Shown: positions 34,361 to 43,579, numbered from the stretch's first letter. The stretch is 64,000 bases of DNA from Lachnospiraceae bacterium (GCA_019421365.1 JAHZFJ010000024.1:4296-68295), one strand, 5' to 3'. Notes: generated by a model from the letters alone, not told the origin. Translations and numbers: made by a program.

Positions 34361-35122
34361 TTAACTCAACAACTCATGAACATACTCATAAATCTTCTCG
34401 CCAGCCTCATCACCATACTGTGCAATAATTTTAACAATCGCACTACCGATAATTGCACCGTCTGCTTCTTTGAAGTATTCTCTAACTTGCTCTCTTGTAT
34501 GTATCCCAAATCCAATCGCTACTGGCGTATCTGTAACCTTACGAACACTCTCCACTATTTCAGTTACATTGGTTTTAATATCACTTCTAACTCCAGTAAC
34601 CCCCATCGAGGATAATACATAGATAAATCCTTGTGCTTCTTTTGCTATCATCTCAATTCTGCTTGCAGAGGTTGGTGCAATTAATGTAATCAAATCAACA
34701 GTATACTTTGCTGCTGTAGATGCTAACTCTTCTTTTTCCTCATATGGCATATCTGGTATTATCAACCCGTCAATTCCAACTTCCTTACATCTCCTACAGA
34801 ATCGTTCAGAACCATATTTAAAAATAGGATTTAGGTATGTTAAGAATACAAGAGGTATATCTGTCTTTTTACGAAGCGAAGCTACCATATCGAACACTTT
34901 ATCCGTCGTACAACCAGCACTTAAGGCACGTATATTCGCTTCTTGAATGACTGGACCTTCTGCTATTGGATCAGAGAATGGAATGCCGATCTCAACTAAA
35001 GCTGCACCTGCTCTTTCCATCTCTAGTACGAACTCCTCCGTCTTATCAAGACTTGGATCACCTGCCGTTAAAAACCCAATGAAGGCCTTTTTATTCGCAA
35101 ATGCGTTTTTAATTCTACTCAT
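34361..35122 (-). CDS. trpA: tryptophan synthase alpha chain
   Basis: The product has 253 residues. ATG at 35122 follows AAGGGGGTGGATTTAC and overlaps the trpB stop by eight bases; the longer frame to 35149 is unlikely. It cleaves indole-3-glycerol phosphate to indole. The catalytic Glu is in ALVEIGIPFSDPIAEGP, the second acid in IDGLIIPDMPYEE, and the phosphate site in the GFGIHTREQ stretch. It is the last gene of trpEGDCFBA. Confidence 0.95.
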   Translation of the reverse strand: MSRIKNAFANKKAFIGFLTAGDPSLDKTEEFVLEMERAGAALVEIGIPFSDPIAEGPVIQEANIRALSAGCTTDKVFDMVASLRKKTDIPLVFLTYLNPIFKYGSERFCRRCKEVGIDGLIIPDMPYEEKEELASTAAKYTVDLITLIAPTSASRIEMIAKEAQGFIYVLSSMGVTGVRSDIKTNVTEIVESVRKVTDTPVAIGFGIHTREQVREYFKEADGAIIGSAIVKIIAQYGDEAGEKIYEYVHELLS

Positions 35123-36299
35123 GTAAATCCACCCCCTTGTATCTTGCAATAGCTGCTACGTCCTTATCACCTCTACCAGATAAACAACAGATAATAATCT
35201 TATCTTTTGACATGGTAGGTGCAAGCTGCATAAGATGCGCTACTGCATGGCAACTCTCAATTGCTGCAATAATTCCTTCTTGCTTTGCTATATATTCAAA
35301 TGCATCTACCGCTTCCTCATCGGTAACAGGGACATACTTAGCTCTACCGATATCATGTAGATATGCATGTTCCGGTCCAATTCCAGGATAATCAAGTCCT
35401 GCTGATATGGAATATACCGGAGCAATCTGACCATATTCATCTTGGCAGAAGTAAGATTTCATACCATGGAAGATACCTTGTGAACCAACCGCTATTGTTG
35501 CAGCTGTTTCACTGGTGTGCACACCGTGGCCCGCTGCTTCACAACCAATTAACTGTACTGATTCATCCTTAATAAAATTATAGAACATTCCCATAGCATT
35601 ACTTCCGCCACCGCAACAAGCCATTACTACATCGGGAAGCTTGCCTTCTACTTCTAGTATTTGTTGTCTGACTTCCTTACTAATAACGCTTTGAAAATCT
35701 CTTACCATAGTAGGGAACGGATGTGGCCCCATTACTGAACCAAGCACGTATAAGGTATCCTCCACTCTTCTCGTCCATTCTCTCATACAATCATTTACCG
35801 CATCCTTTAATGTCATCGTTCCTGTTGTAACTGGATTAACTTTTGCCCCAAGTAGTTCCATACGGTATACATTCAATGCTTGACGAACGGTATCTTCTTT
35901 CCCCATGAAGATTTCACATTCAAGTCCTAGCAACGCTGCTGCTGTTGCTGTAGCAACACCATGTTGCCCTGCACCTGTCTCTGCAATAATTCTTGTCTTT
36001 CCCATCTTCTTAGCAAGTAATGCCTGACCAAGAACATTGTTTATCTTGTGAGAGCCGGTATGATTTAAGTCCTCTCTTTTAAAGTAAATCTTTGCCCCAC
36101 CTAGATCTTTCGTCATCTTCTTAGCATAATACAATCGTGATGGTCTACCTGCATATTCGTTTAATAACGTAGTTAACTCAGCATTGAAATCTTTATCATT
36201 CTTATAGAATTCATACTCTTTCTCTACTTTAATTAATTCATTCATTAGGGTTTCAGGAACATATTGCCCTCCATGAATACCAAATCTTCCTTTGCTCAT
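35115..36299 (-). CDS. trpB: tryptophan synthase beta chain
   Basis: The product has 394 residues and is the usual TrpB1 type. The PLP lysine is in NHTGSHKINN, the phosphate loop is GGGSNAMG, and EGIIAAIESCHA is near the C-terminus. It condenses indole with serine to tryptophan in an alpha-beta complex with TrpA. RBS AAAAGGAGTGG precedes ATG. Its 3' end overlaps trpA, so translation is coupled. Confidence 0.97.
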   Translation of the reverse strand: MSKGRFGIHGGQYVPETLMNELIKVEKEYEFYKNDKDFNAELTTLLNEYAGRPSRLYYAKKMTKDLGGAKIYFKREDLNHTGSHKINNVLGQALLAKKMGKTRIIAETGAGQHGVATATAAALLGLECEIFMGKEDTVRQALNVYRMELLGAKVNPVTTGTMTLKDAVNDCMREWTRRVEDTLYVLGSVMGPHPFPTMVRDFQSVISKEVRQQILEVEGKLPDVVMACCGGGSNAMGMFYNFIKDESVQLIGCEAAGHGVHTSETAATIAVGSQGIFHGMKSYFCQDEYGQIAPVYSISAGLDYPGIGPEHAYLHDIGRAKYVPVTDEEAVDAFEYIAKQEGIIAAIESCHAVAHLMQLAPTMSKDKIIICCLSGRGDKDVAAIARYKGVDLHE

Positions 36300-36332
36300 A
36301 ATCTAATCCACTCCTTTTTTCTATAGGGTTAC

Positions 36333-36992
36333 CTATTCCATAGTATCGCTCCGAATCTTCTCTACAAAGTCTTTTATCTTCACTTCGTCTTTATATCCAT
36401 CTGTCTCTAGACCGCTACTAGCATCCACTCCATATGGCTTTACAGTATGTATTGCTTGCAACACATTAGACTCATTAATACCACCAGCTAAGAAGAAAGG
36501 TTTATTCATCTTCTTAATCATACTCCAGTCAAATGTCTTACCGTTGCCACCTTCACATTCCACTGAAAATGTATCTAATAGAATATAGTCACAATCATAT
36601 GAATTAGCCTTATCAATATCTAATTCCTCTTTAACGCGCACTGCTTTAATAATGCCACTTTTCCTATTATAATCCCCACCTATAACGTTGTTGCTAATAC
36701 TTGATCGTAACTCCTTAATATACTCATGATCTTCATCACCATGTAACTGTGCATAATGAATAATATCGCGGTTAACTAAGTCTGCTACCCATTCCACTGG
36801 TTGGTTAACGAACACTCCTACTCGAATAATATTAGAATCAATCGCATTCTTTAATTCTTCAGCTAATTCCCACGTAATTTGCCTTTTACTCTTAGCAAAT
36901 ACAAAACCAACGTAATCGGGCTTATAGTTATTCACATACCCTACATCTTCTAGACGACGTAATCCACAAACCTTGATTTTAGTTGTTAACAA
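36333..36992 (-). CDS. trpF: phosphoribosylanthranilate isomerase
   Basis: The product has 219 residues from TTG 36992. The frame opens with GTG at 37001, but AGGAGG overlaps that codon, while TTG lies eight bases after it and gives LTTKIKVCGLRR, the normal family start. The catalytic Cys is in KVCGL and the Asp in YILLDTFS. It makes CdRP from phosphoribosylanthranilate. It follows trpC with a six-base gap (or overlaps it if GTG is used). Confidence 0.92.
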   Translation of the reverse strand: MLTTKIKVCGLRRLEDVGYVNNYKPDYVGFVFAKSKRQITWELAEELKNAIDSNIIRVGVFVNQPVEWVADLVNRDIIHYAQLHGDEDHEYIKELRSSISNNVIGGDYNRKSGIIKAVRVKEELDIDKANSYDCDYILLDTFSVECEGGNGKTFDWSMIKKMNKPFFLAGGINESNVLQAIHTVKPYGVDASSGLETDGYKDEVKIKDFVEKIRSDTME

Positions 36993-36997
36993 ACAAA

Positions 36998-37816
36998 TCA
37001 CCTCCTACTACTCTTTATCAATTCTTGTAACTGTTCTCTACGATTAGGGGCTGTCATCATTGTTTCTCCAATTAGTACCCCATCTACTCCATTTGCAACT
37101 AATTCTTTGATATCTTCTACCGTCTTAATGCCACTTTCTGATACAAACAAAATCTCTTTGGGAACCAGTGCTCGAAGGCGAATACTATTTTGTATATCTA
37201 CTTTGAATGTCTTTAAATCCCTATTGTTTACTCCAATAATTCTTGCTCCTGTCTCTAAGGCGCGTTTTACTTCTTCTTCATCATGTGCTTCCACTAACGC
37301 AGCCATATGGAGGGAATCCGCTATCTCTCTATATGTTCGTAATTGTTCATCATCTAGTATGGCACATATTAATAGGATTCCACTTGCTCCTATAGTTTTT
37401 GCTTCATAGATCTGATACTCATCTACCGTAAAATCTTTTCTTAGAGCTGGTATGGATACATTCTTTGTAATCTCCCTAAGGTATGCATTATCACCTTGAA
37501 AGTAATACGGCTCTGTTAATACAGATATTGCACTTGCCCCTGCTGCCTCATAATCTCCTACTATATCCAGATACAGAAAATCTTTCGCAATCACTCCCTT
37601 AGAAGGAGAGGCTTTCTTTACTTCGCAGATAAAAGATAATCCCTCCTGTGCAATAGCCTGTTCAAACGTTGTACGTAACGTCTTATTAACTCCATGATCA
37701 GGTTCCATTTTGACACACCCTATTGCTCGTTGTTTCATCACTTCTAGAGATATATTCTCTCTTTGAGCTGCCACTCGAATCTTCGTCTTCTCTGCAATTT
37801 CCTCTAATATATTCAC
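36998..37816 (-). CDS. trpC: indole-3-glycerol phosphate synthase
   Basis: The product has 272 residues from GTG 37816 behind AGGAGGAAATACAA. The catalytic Lys region FICEVKKASPSKG, the middle Lys in ALRKDF, the Glu in ALVEAH and the C-terminal GVLIGETMM are present. It closes the indole ring to indole-3-glycerol phosphate. It is a stand-alone TrpC, not fused to TrpF, in the trpEGDCFBA order. Confidence 0.96.
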   Translation of the reverse strand: MNILEEIAEKTKIRVAAQRENISLEVMKQRAIGCVKMEPDHGVNKTLRTTFEQAIAQEGLSFICEVKKASPSKGVIAKDFLYLDIVGDYEAAGASAISVLTEPYYFQGDNAYLREITKNVSIPALRKDFTVDEYQIYEAKTIGASGILLICAILDDEQLRTYREIADSLHMAALVEAHDEEEVKRALETGARIIGVNNRDLKTFKVDIQNSIRLRALVPKEILFVSESGIKTVEDIKELVANGVDGVLIGETMMTAPNRREQLQELIKSSRR

Positions 37817-37858
37817 TTGTATTTCCTCCTAATAAAACGAATTCAGACTTACTGTCCT

Positions 37859-38869
37859 CTAGTCAACCTGACTCTTAGATATGAATCTTTCAAGCTGTTC
37901 TTTTGCGGTGCCATTAGCAATTGTCTTTCTTGCAATCTCAATTGCCTCTTCCATGGATAAGTTGTCTGACGCTACATAAATTGCTGCTCCTGCATTAAGG
38001 ATAACTGCATCAGTTTTTGGCCCCCTCATACCATTCAAGATGTCTAATGCAATCTTTGCATTCTCCTTTGGCTCTCCACCAACTAACTCTGCCTTCTCAC
38101 AACGTGTAAACCCAAATTGTTCAGGTGTAATCTCATATGTTTTGAATATATTATTCTTGAATTCACATACTTTCGTCGGAGCACTCATAGAGATTTCATC
38201 AATGCTATCTTCTCCGTAAACAACCATTGCTTTCTTAACACCAAGATTGTGTAATACATGAGCAAGAGGCTCTACTAAATCTTCACTATATACTCCTAAT
38301 AATTGCATACTAGCACCCGCTGGGTTTGCCAAAGGTCCTAACACATTAAATAAAGTCCGTATTCCCATCTCTTTTCTTATAGGACCTACAAAACGCATTG
38401 CCGTGTGATACTTTTGAGCAAATAAGAAACAGATGTTTATCTCCTTCAAAAGCTCGGCACTTTTCTCTGGCTCTATATCAATCTTTACTCCAAGTGCTTC
38501 TAGGCAATCTGCTGTACCACATTTACTAGATGCCGCACGATTCCCGTGCTTTGCTACTGGTATTCCAGTTGCTGATACTACTATAGAAGCCATTGTAGAT
38601 ATATTAAATGTATTGGACCCATCTCCCCCTGTTCCTACGATCTCTAATACGTCCATATCATTTAAGAATCTTTCGCAGTGCTTTCTCATAACTCTTGCTG
38701 CTGCCGTAATCTCTTCAATAGTTTCACCTTTCATTGCCATTGCTGTTAAGAATGCTGATTTTTGAGCATCTGTTGCTTGATTGGTCATGATCTCATTCAT
38801 GACCGCCTCCGTCATCTCCTGCGTTAGATTTTGTTTCTTACTTAAGATTGCAATTGCTTCTTTGATCAT
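37859..38869 (-). CDS. trpD: anthranilate phosphoribosyltransferase
   Basis: The product has 336 residues from ATG 38869 behind AAAGGGGATTTCGT. The frame is open to 38992, but that part lies in a palindromic repeat and is not TrpD-like. PRPP-loop VGTGGDGSNTFNIS, KHGNRAAS and GPIRKEMGIRTLFNVLGPL (first part shown) are diagnostic. It transfers phosphoribose to anthranilate. The unusually long 162-bp gap to trpG holds the palindrome. Confidence 0.96.
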   Translation of the reverse strand: MIKEAIAILSKKQNLTQEMTEAVMNEIMTNQATDAQKSAFLTAMAMKGETIEEITAAARVMRKHCERFLNDMDVLEIVGTGGDGSNTFNISTMASIVVSATGIPVAKHGNRAASSKCGTADCLEALGVKIDIEPEKSAELLKEINICFLFAQKYHTAMRFVGPIRKEMGIRTLFNVLGPLANPAGASMQLLGVYSEDLVEPLAHVLHNLGVKKAMVVYGEDSIDEISMSAPTKVCEFKNNIFKTYEITPEQFGFTRCEKAELVGGEPKENAKIALDILNGMRGPKTDAVILNAGAAIYVASDNLSMEEAIEIARKTIANGTAKEQLERFISKSQVD

Positions 38870-38902
38870 ACGAAATCCCCTTTCTACATTGTTATTGGAG
38901 TT

Positions 38903-39010
38903 ATTACAAAACTCAAGAAGGTTATCTAGCATACTTTTAGCCTTGAATCTATGCATGAAACACGCTACAAGATTAAAAGTATATTTAATCATTAGAATGA
39001 GTTTTGTAAT
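38903..39010. repeat. palindromic element between trpG and trpD
   Basis: A perfect 13-bp terminal inverted repeat, ATTACAAAACTCA (38903-38915) and TGAGTTTTGTAAT (38998-39010), flanks an interior that keeps pairing imperfectly (ATACTTTTA near 38930 with TAAAAGTAT near 38974). The unit is 108 bp with no ORF. It is transcribed within the trp operon and would form a long hairpin in the mRNA. It resembles a small non-autonomous mobile element or a REP-like mRNA element. Confidence 0.6.
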
Positions 39011-39031
39011 CCCCTACTACACTATTAAGAT

Positions 39032-39598
39032 CTATACTCCCAAGAAGTTCTCTATCATCAGATATCCATCTGGTGTAAGAATGGATTCTGGGTGAAATTG
39101 CAAGCCATATACCTCATACTCTCTATGTTTTACTGCCATTATCTCGCCAGCCTCGGTCCTAGCTATTACTACTAGTTCTTCCGGAATGGTATCTTGTAAA
39201 GCAATTAGTGAGTGGTATCTTGCTACTTTAATTCTCTCTGATAGTCCTTTGAAAATCTTGCTATCTGTGTCAATTACCACCTCTGACTGTTTTCCATGCA
39301 TCAGTTGATTGGCATAGGAAACTGTCGCTCCGAATTCTTGACAAATTGCTTGATGTCCAAGGCATACTCCTAGGATTGGTACCTTTCCTGTAAAGTTACG
39401 GATTGCTTTTCTACATATGCCAGCATCTTCTGGTCTTCCTGGTCCAGGAGAGATAATGATATGTGATGGGTTCATCATCTCTATTTCTTTTACTGTTTTT
39501 TCATCATTTCTAATAACTATAATATCCTCATTCATTGTCCCTATTAGTTGATATAGGTTATACGAAAAACTATCGTAATTATCAATTAATACAATCAT
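39032..39598 (-). CDS. trpG: anthranilate synthase glutamine amidotransferase component
   Basis: The product has 188 residues. A class I amidotransferase: catalytic Cys in GVCLGHQAI, His and Glu in LQFHPES. The N-terminus MIVLIDNYDSFSYNL is typical of TrpG/PabA. It supplies ammonia to TrpE. RBS GGAGGGAAAAC precedes ATG. It could also serve p-aminobenzoate synthesis, as such subunits do in some bacteria. Confidence 0.95.
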   Translation of the reverse strand: MIVLIDNYDSFSYNLYQLIGTMNEDIIVIRNDEKTVKEIEMMNPSHIIISPGPGRPEDAGICRKAIRNFTGKVPILGVCLGHQAICQEFGATVSYANQLMHGKQSEVVIDTDSKIFKGLSERIKVARYHSLIALQDTIPEELVVIARTEAGEIMAVKHREYEVYGLQFHPESILTPDGYLMIENFLGV

Positions 39599-39612
39599 GT
39601 TTTCCCTCCATT

Positions 39613-41070
39613 CTATAACTCTTCCTGGCCATTCTTCACGGCATCCATTACGGCTTTGGCCTTGTTAATACTCTCCTGAAATTCCTTTTCAGGAACACTA
39701 TCTGCTACAATCCCGGCTCCTGAACGAACAAATACTTTTCCATTCTTTTTATATGCTAGCCGAATTGCGATACAGGTATCCATGTTTCCAGTAAAATCAA
39801 TATATCCGATTGCACCTCCATAGATACCTCGTTTGTTATTCTCTAATTCATTAATAATCTCCATTGCTCGTATTTTTGGTGCGCCCGACAATGTTCCTGC
39901 TGGTAATACAGCATCAATTGCATCAAGACTACATCTATCCTCTTTGATCGTCGATGTTACCGTGGAACCGATATGCATAACATGAGAAAATCTTTGAACC
40001 TGCTTATACTTCTCAACCTTTACACTACCAAACTTACTAACCTTCCCTAAATCATTTCGACCAAGGTCAACTAACATGTTATGTTCTGCAAGCTCCTTCT
40101 CATCATCTAATAACTCTTTCTCTAGTACCTCATCTTCAGCTTTATCTTTACCTCTTGGTCTAGTACCCGCCAAAGGAAATGTATGTAATGTTCCGGTTTC
40201 TAACTTCACTAATGTCTCTGGTGATGCCCCTGCCACTTCCATATCATCACTACTAAAATAAAACATATATGGTGATGGGTTCGAAGTACGAAGTAAACGA
40301 TAGGTATTCAGTAAACTTCCTTCAAACTGTGCCTCTAGGCGGTTCGATAATACCACTTGGAAAATGTCTCCCTCATAAATATATTGCTTTGCCTTTGTAA
40401 CCATATCGCAGTACTCTTTCTCTGAGAATAAAGGTGTGAAATCCGAAGTAAGCTTACCTGGTTGGTCTATGAGCTGTTCTCCATGCTTAATTAGTTCAAT
40501 CATCTCACCAATTTCACCTACACAGTGGTTATACTCGTTATCCAAATCCTCTGTTCTTGCATTCGCGATGACAAAAATCTTCTGCTTCACATTATCAAAT
40601 GCAATTACTTTATCGAATAGCATCAAATCGACATCTCGAAACTGTTCTTCATCATTGGCAGTCAATTTTAACTTTGGTTCCTTGTACTTTGCATAATCAT
40701 AAGCAAAATATCCTACTAACCCTCCTGTAAACGTTGGCATTCCTGCAATCTTAGGACTGGTATACTGACTCAAGATTTCTTTGATACTTTCTCCTGGATT
40801 TCCTTTTATTCGTCTAACATCTTTGTCTTCTTTTACTGTCACCACTCCATCGACGCAATTGATCTCCATCTTAGGATCATAACCAAGGTAGGTATATCTG
40901 CCCCAGATTTCTTGATTCTCAACACTCTCTAAAAGGTAACAATGATGACTCACCTTCTTCAGAGCTCGTAACACCTCTATTGGAGTTCGAATATCTGATA
41001 GAATTTCGGTATGAATTGGAACAACTTGGTAGCCTTTTGCAATTTGCTTTGCTTCTACTAATGTAATCAT
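39613..41070 (-). CDS. trpE: anthranilate synthase component I
   Basis: The product has 485 residues from ATG 41070 behind AAGGAGGAATACC; the extra six codons upstream cover the ribosome site. It makes anthranilate from chorismate and ammonia. The feedback site LLES (in HHCYLLESVENQ) is present. The chorismate-binding core has GTRPRGK, DLGRNDLGK and GALSGAPK-type motifs (LPAGTLSGAPKIRAME). It is the first gene of the trp operon and follows a Trp T-box leader. Confidence 0.97.
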   Translation of the reverse strand: MITLVEAKQIAKGYQVVPIHTEILSDIRTPIEVLRALKKVSHHCYLLESVENQEIWGRYTYLGYDPKMEINCVDGVVTVKEDKDVRRIKGNPGESIKEILSQYTSPKIAGMPTFTGGLVGYFAYDYAKYKEPKLKLTANDEEQFRDVDLMLFDKVIAFDNVKQKIFVIANARTEDLDNEYNHCVGEIGEMIELIKHGEQLIDQPGKLTSDFTPLFSEKEYCDMVTKAKQYIYEGDIFQVVLSNRLEAQFEGSLLNTYRLLRTSNPSPYMFYFSSDDMEVAGASPETLVKLETGTLHTFPLAGTRPRGKDKAEDEVLEKELLDDEKELAEHNMLVDLGRNDLGKVSKFGSVKVEKYKQVQRFSHVMHIGSTVTSTIKEDRCSLDAIDAVLPAGTLSGAPKIRAMEIINELENNKRGIYGGAIGYIDFTGNMDTCIAIRLAYKKNGKVFVRSGAGIVADSVPEKEFQESINKAKAVMDAVKNGQEEL

Positions 41071-41175
41071 GGTATTCCTCCTTCTCATTATTGGTTGCTA
41101 TCTTCGCATGGAGTGGTAATAAGTGTGCAGTATCCCAAACAAAATTGTGATACACATTAACATAAAAATTTGTAC

Positions 41176-41218
41176 AAAAAAAACGCCCCTGACTATTGTT
41201 ATAGCAATAGTCAAGGAC
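41176..41218 (-). terminator. trp leader terminator of the T-box
   Basis: On the minus strand CCTTGACTATTGCTATAACAATAGTCAGGGG folds into a hairpin (stem TTGACTATTG with CAATAGTCAG) followed by CGTTTTTTTTG. It competes with the antiterminator formed by the T-box element next to it. Confidence 0.92.
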
Positions 41219-41460
41219 GGATATAATTATACTTATACCGCGGTGCCACCTTGATTTATGGTTTCCCACACTCTCTGCGAAATACTATCATATTTCCGGC
41301 AACTTACGTATGCCTACACGTCATGGAATACTCGATGCCCTTACGAACAACTTTGACCATGCCCTCAGTGGTCCATTTAATGAACTGCATCTCTGTAAGG
41401 TTCTCACCCTCCCTCACTCTCTGTAAGCGCATGTAACATTTTTATCTCCACCTCAACGGT
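41219..41460 (-). promoter_or_regulatory. tryptophan-specific T-box leader
   Basis: The conserved T-box sequence AAGGTGGCACCGCGG is at 41252-41238. Stem I shows the GGTGAGAACC segment (about 41412-41403) and the specifier region AAATGGACCACTGAG, in which UGG (41375-41373) is the Trp codon followed by ACC. Uncharged tRNA-Trp is expected to bind both the specifier and the T-box bulge. Binding would stabilise the antiterminator so that trpE is transcribed. T-box control of trp is well known in Firmicutes, and the UGG assignment is my reading of the alignment. Confidence 0.92.
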
Positions 41461-41500
41461 TTTAAACATATGAAATTAATTTATTTGGTAATTGATTAAC

Positions 41501-41528
41501 ATTATACTCCAGTTCCTAAAAATGTCAA
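41501..41528 (-). promoter_or_regulatory. trp operon promoter
   Basis: On the minus strand TTGACA (41528-41523), a 16-bp spacer and TATAAT (41506-41501). Both boxes match consensus. The expected start is near 41494, placing the whole T-box in the leader. Confidence 0.85.
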
Positions 41529-41717
41529 TCCTTTTTCTCAACTTTTCTTTATCATGGTAAAGAGTTACCATTATGAAGTAAAAGCCATTTAAATTCACTT
41601 TATTTCTACATTCTTTGATAATGCTCGCAATAATAGATTGTTCCTCCAAGATAACTACCCTTACAAAATTCATAACCTCGCTTCGTACACGATGTCCATA
41701 CAGTTACTTACTATGCC

Positions 41718-42449
41718 TTAAGCACAATAGATTTCAATTGCCTTTGACATCAATTCGGCTGTTCCTTCTCCGTGTTTATCAATATTTTCTCTAAATCTCT
41801 CATCGCATACATACATATTTCCTAATCCTGCTAGGATTTCTTTCGTACATTCATAATAGTGTGCAGTAATGAACGCCTGCCATTTAGCAACTAATGCTTG
41901 CACTACTTTATTCTCTGGTGACAAATCCCTATGTTTCGCAAACTCGCCCATAATACTATCTCCAGCTTGTATGGTAGTATTCCAATCTTCCTTCGAGTAT
42001 CCTCTTGTCTTTTTCTCATACTCTGCATATGCATCGCTATTGCCCCAACGACTTCTTACTTCGTCTGCATATTGTTTCTTCTGATTCTCAATACTTTCCA
42101 TACTAAATTCTTTAAAGCTCATATCTTTTTGCCCTCCTAATCGATCTTCTACTAAACAAATTAATTGGTCCATACGATTACGTTTCTCAAGTAACAAAGC
42201 CTTATGATTTCGTAATGCCTCTTCCCGATTATAATTAGGATTATTCATGATATCTCTAATTTCTTTCAGCGGAAACTCTAATTCTCTAAAGAATAGAATC
42301 TGCTGTAATCGATCCAAATCTTCATCATGGTAGATACGATACCCCACGTCTGTTACTTCACTTGGTATGAGTAATCCAATTTGGTCATAGTACTGTAGTG
42401 TACGAACGGTTACGCCCGAAAGCTCTGCTACTTCATGTATCTTCATCAT
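41718..42449 (-). CDS. MerR-family regulator with TipAS domain
   Basis: The product has 243 residues from ATG 42449 behind AGGAGGTCAAT; the longer frame to 42506 runs over the promoter. It has an N-terminal MerR helix-turn-helix (KIHEVAELSGVTVRTLQYYD), a coiled-coil linker and a C-terminal TipAS-type helical domain (about 120-243). TipA-like proteins bind thiopeptide or other amphipathic drugs and activate their own promoters. The target here may be only itself, since no drug pump is adjacent. Confidence 0.85.
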   Translation of the reverse strand: MMKIHEVAELSGVTVRTLQYYDQIGLLIPSEVTDVGYRIYHDEDLDRLQQILFFRELEFPLKEIRDIMNNPNYNREEALRNHKALLLEKRNRMDQLICLVEDRLGGQKDMSFKEFSMESIENQKKQYADEVRSRWGNSDAYAEYEKKTRGYSKEDWNTTIQAGDSIMGEFAKHRDLSPENKVVQALVAKWQAFITAHYYECTKEILAGLGNMYVCDERFRENIDKHGEGTAELMSKAIEIYCA

Positions 42450-42475
42450 ATTGACCTCCTTATTCCTTCTACGTA

Positions 42476-42506
42476 ATGATATACTATGACGTAACGTAAG
42501 AGTCAA
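42476..42506 (-). promoter_or_regulatory. MerR-type self-regulated promoter with 19-bp spacer
   Basis: On the minus strand TTGACT (42506-42501) is followed by CTTACGTTACGTCATAG and then TATATC or, two bases on, TATCAT (42481-42476). The latter gives the overlong 19-bp spacer typical of MerR-activated promoters. The spacer holds the imperfect dyad TTACGTTACGTCA. It lies 27 bp before the merR ATG. Confidence 0.6.
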
Positions 42507-42612
42507 GTGGTATTTTGCTATCTCATTTAGATAAAAATGTATGGCAAACGCTTTAGCTTCTTATCAAAATAGGCAAGTGAAGAGCTTTTAATACAGTGCA
42601 CTCCCGTTTGAA

Positions 42613-42661
42613 TGAGCAACAAAAAAGGCTCTCCATTATAGAGAACCTTCTTGTTGCTCAT
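42613..42661 (-). terminator. hairpin overlapping the lgt 3' end
   Basis: GAGCAACAAGAAGGTTCTC pairs with GAGAGCCTTTTTTGTTGCTC across a short loop on the minus strand. The left arm contains the last lgt codons. A clean T-run is missing (ATTCAAAC), so the strength is uncertain. Confidence 0.6.
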
Positions 42662-43433
42662 TATTTTTATATATCAATCGATCTGCTTCTACGCCTCTCT
42701 TCTTATTCGCATAGAACAATACTCCTGCAATAATTACGAAGAATATGGATATAAACTGTGATGTTGAAAGCAAACCAACTGCCCCACGTTCGTCATCTCT
42801 AAGGAACTCAATTAGGAACCTTCCTACACCATACAGAGCAAGATATAGAGCCCCTGTGTTCCCTTTATATTTGGCTCTTCTAGCATATGTAATAAGTATT
42901 CCTGCAATTAAAAAATCCCCTGCTGCCGAGAATAACTGTGTAGGTAATACTTTAACTCCCGCAGGTGCCATACTATCTGCCGGGAATATTACTCCTATTG
43001 CACTATTTGTTTCTCTACCATAGCAACAACCAGCCATGAAGCAGCCAATTCTTCCAAAACCTTGTGCAATCGATATGGATGGCATTACAATATCGAAGTA
43101 ACTCATAAAGCTAAGTTTTTTCTTCATACTATACAACATACATGCTAATACTCCAGCTATAATTCCACCATATACAACGAAACCTTCTGATCCTAATACT
43201 CCAAGTGGATCTTCAATAAATTCATCAAAACTAACAATAACAAACAATAGTTTTGCACCAACAAAGCCACTTATAATTGCAATTAATGCAATATCTAAGA
43301 TAGCTTCTTGATTCAGTCCATAAGCTTTTGCACGATGCACCGCTACAAACACTGCTAACATAAATCCTATAGCAATCATTAGGCCGTATCCATGAATCGT
43401 AAGCCCGCCAATGGTGATAATATCTTTTAACAT
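42636..43433 (-). CDS. lgt: prolipoprotein diacylglyceryl transferase
   Basis: The product has 265 residues. It transfers diacylglycerol from phosphatidylglycerol to the lipobox Cys of prolipoproteins. Seven hydrophobic segments, the HGYGLM start, VVYGGIIAG and the Lgt signature GRIGCFMAGCCYG are visible. The first periplasmic Arg/Glu-type region (GRFLIEFLRDDER) is near the C-terminus. It stands alone and is followed by a hairpin. It would process lipoproteins such as the one encoded at 5507-7243. Confidence 0.95.
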   Translation of the reverse strand: MLKDIITIGGLTIHGYGLMIAIGFMLAVFVAVHRAKAYGLNQEAILDIALIAIISGFVGAKLLFVIVSFDEFIEDPLGVLGSEGFVVYGGIIAGVLACMLYSMKKKLSFMSYFDIVMPSISIAQGFGRIGCFMAGCCYGRETNSAIGVIFPADSMAPAGVKVLPTQLFSAAGDFLIAGILITYARRAKYKGNTGALYLALYGVGRFLIEFLRDDERGAVGLLSTSQFISIFFVIIAGVLFYANKKRGVEADRLIYKNNEQQEGSL

Positions 43434-43579
43434 ATGCTATTCTCCTTTGTTCGCTTTCATTTGAAAAAAAATTACTAAGTAGCTTGACCGACGGCAGCAA
43501 TTTAGCCACTTCAATCAACCATCTTTAAAAATTTTATTACATACAAACATTTACATTATAACATATACCAATTCATGGT

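Noticed and set aside
38870..38992. 41-residue N-terminal extension of TrpD
   Set aside because: It is encoded by the palindromic element; the ribosome site and family start both point to 38869.
41476..41673. 65-codon minus-strand ORF between merR and the trp leader
   Set aside because: It runs over the consensus trp promoter (41501-41528), has only a weak ribosome site and no recognisable protein pattern.
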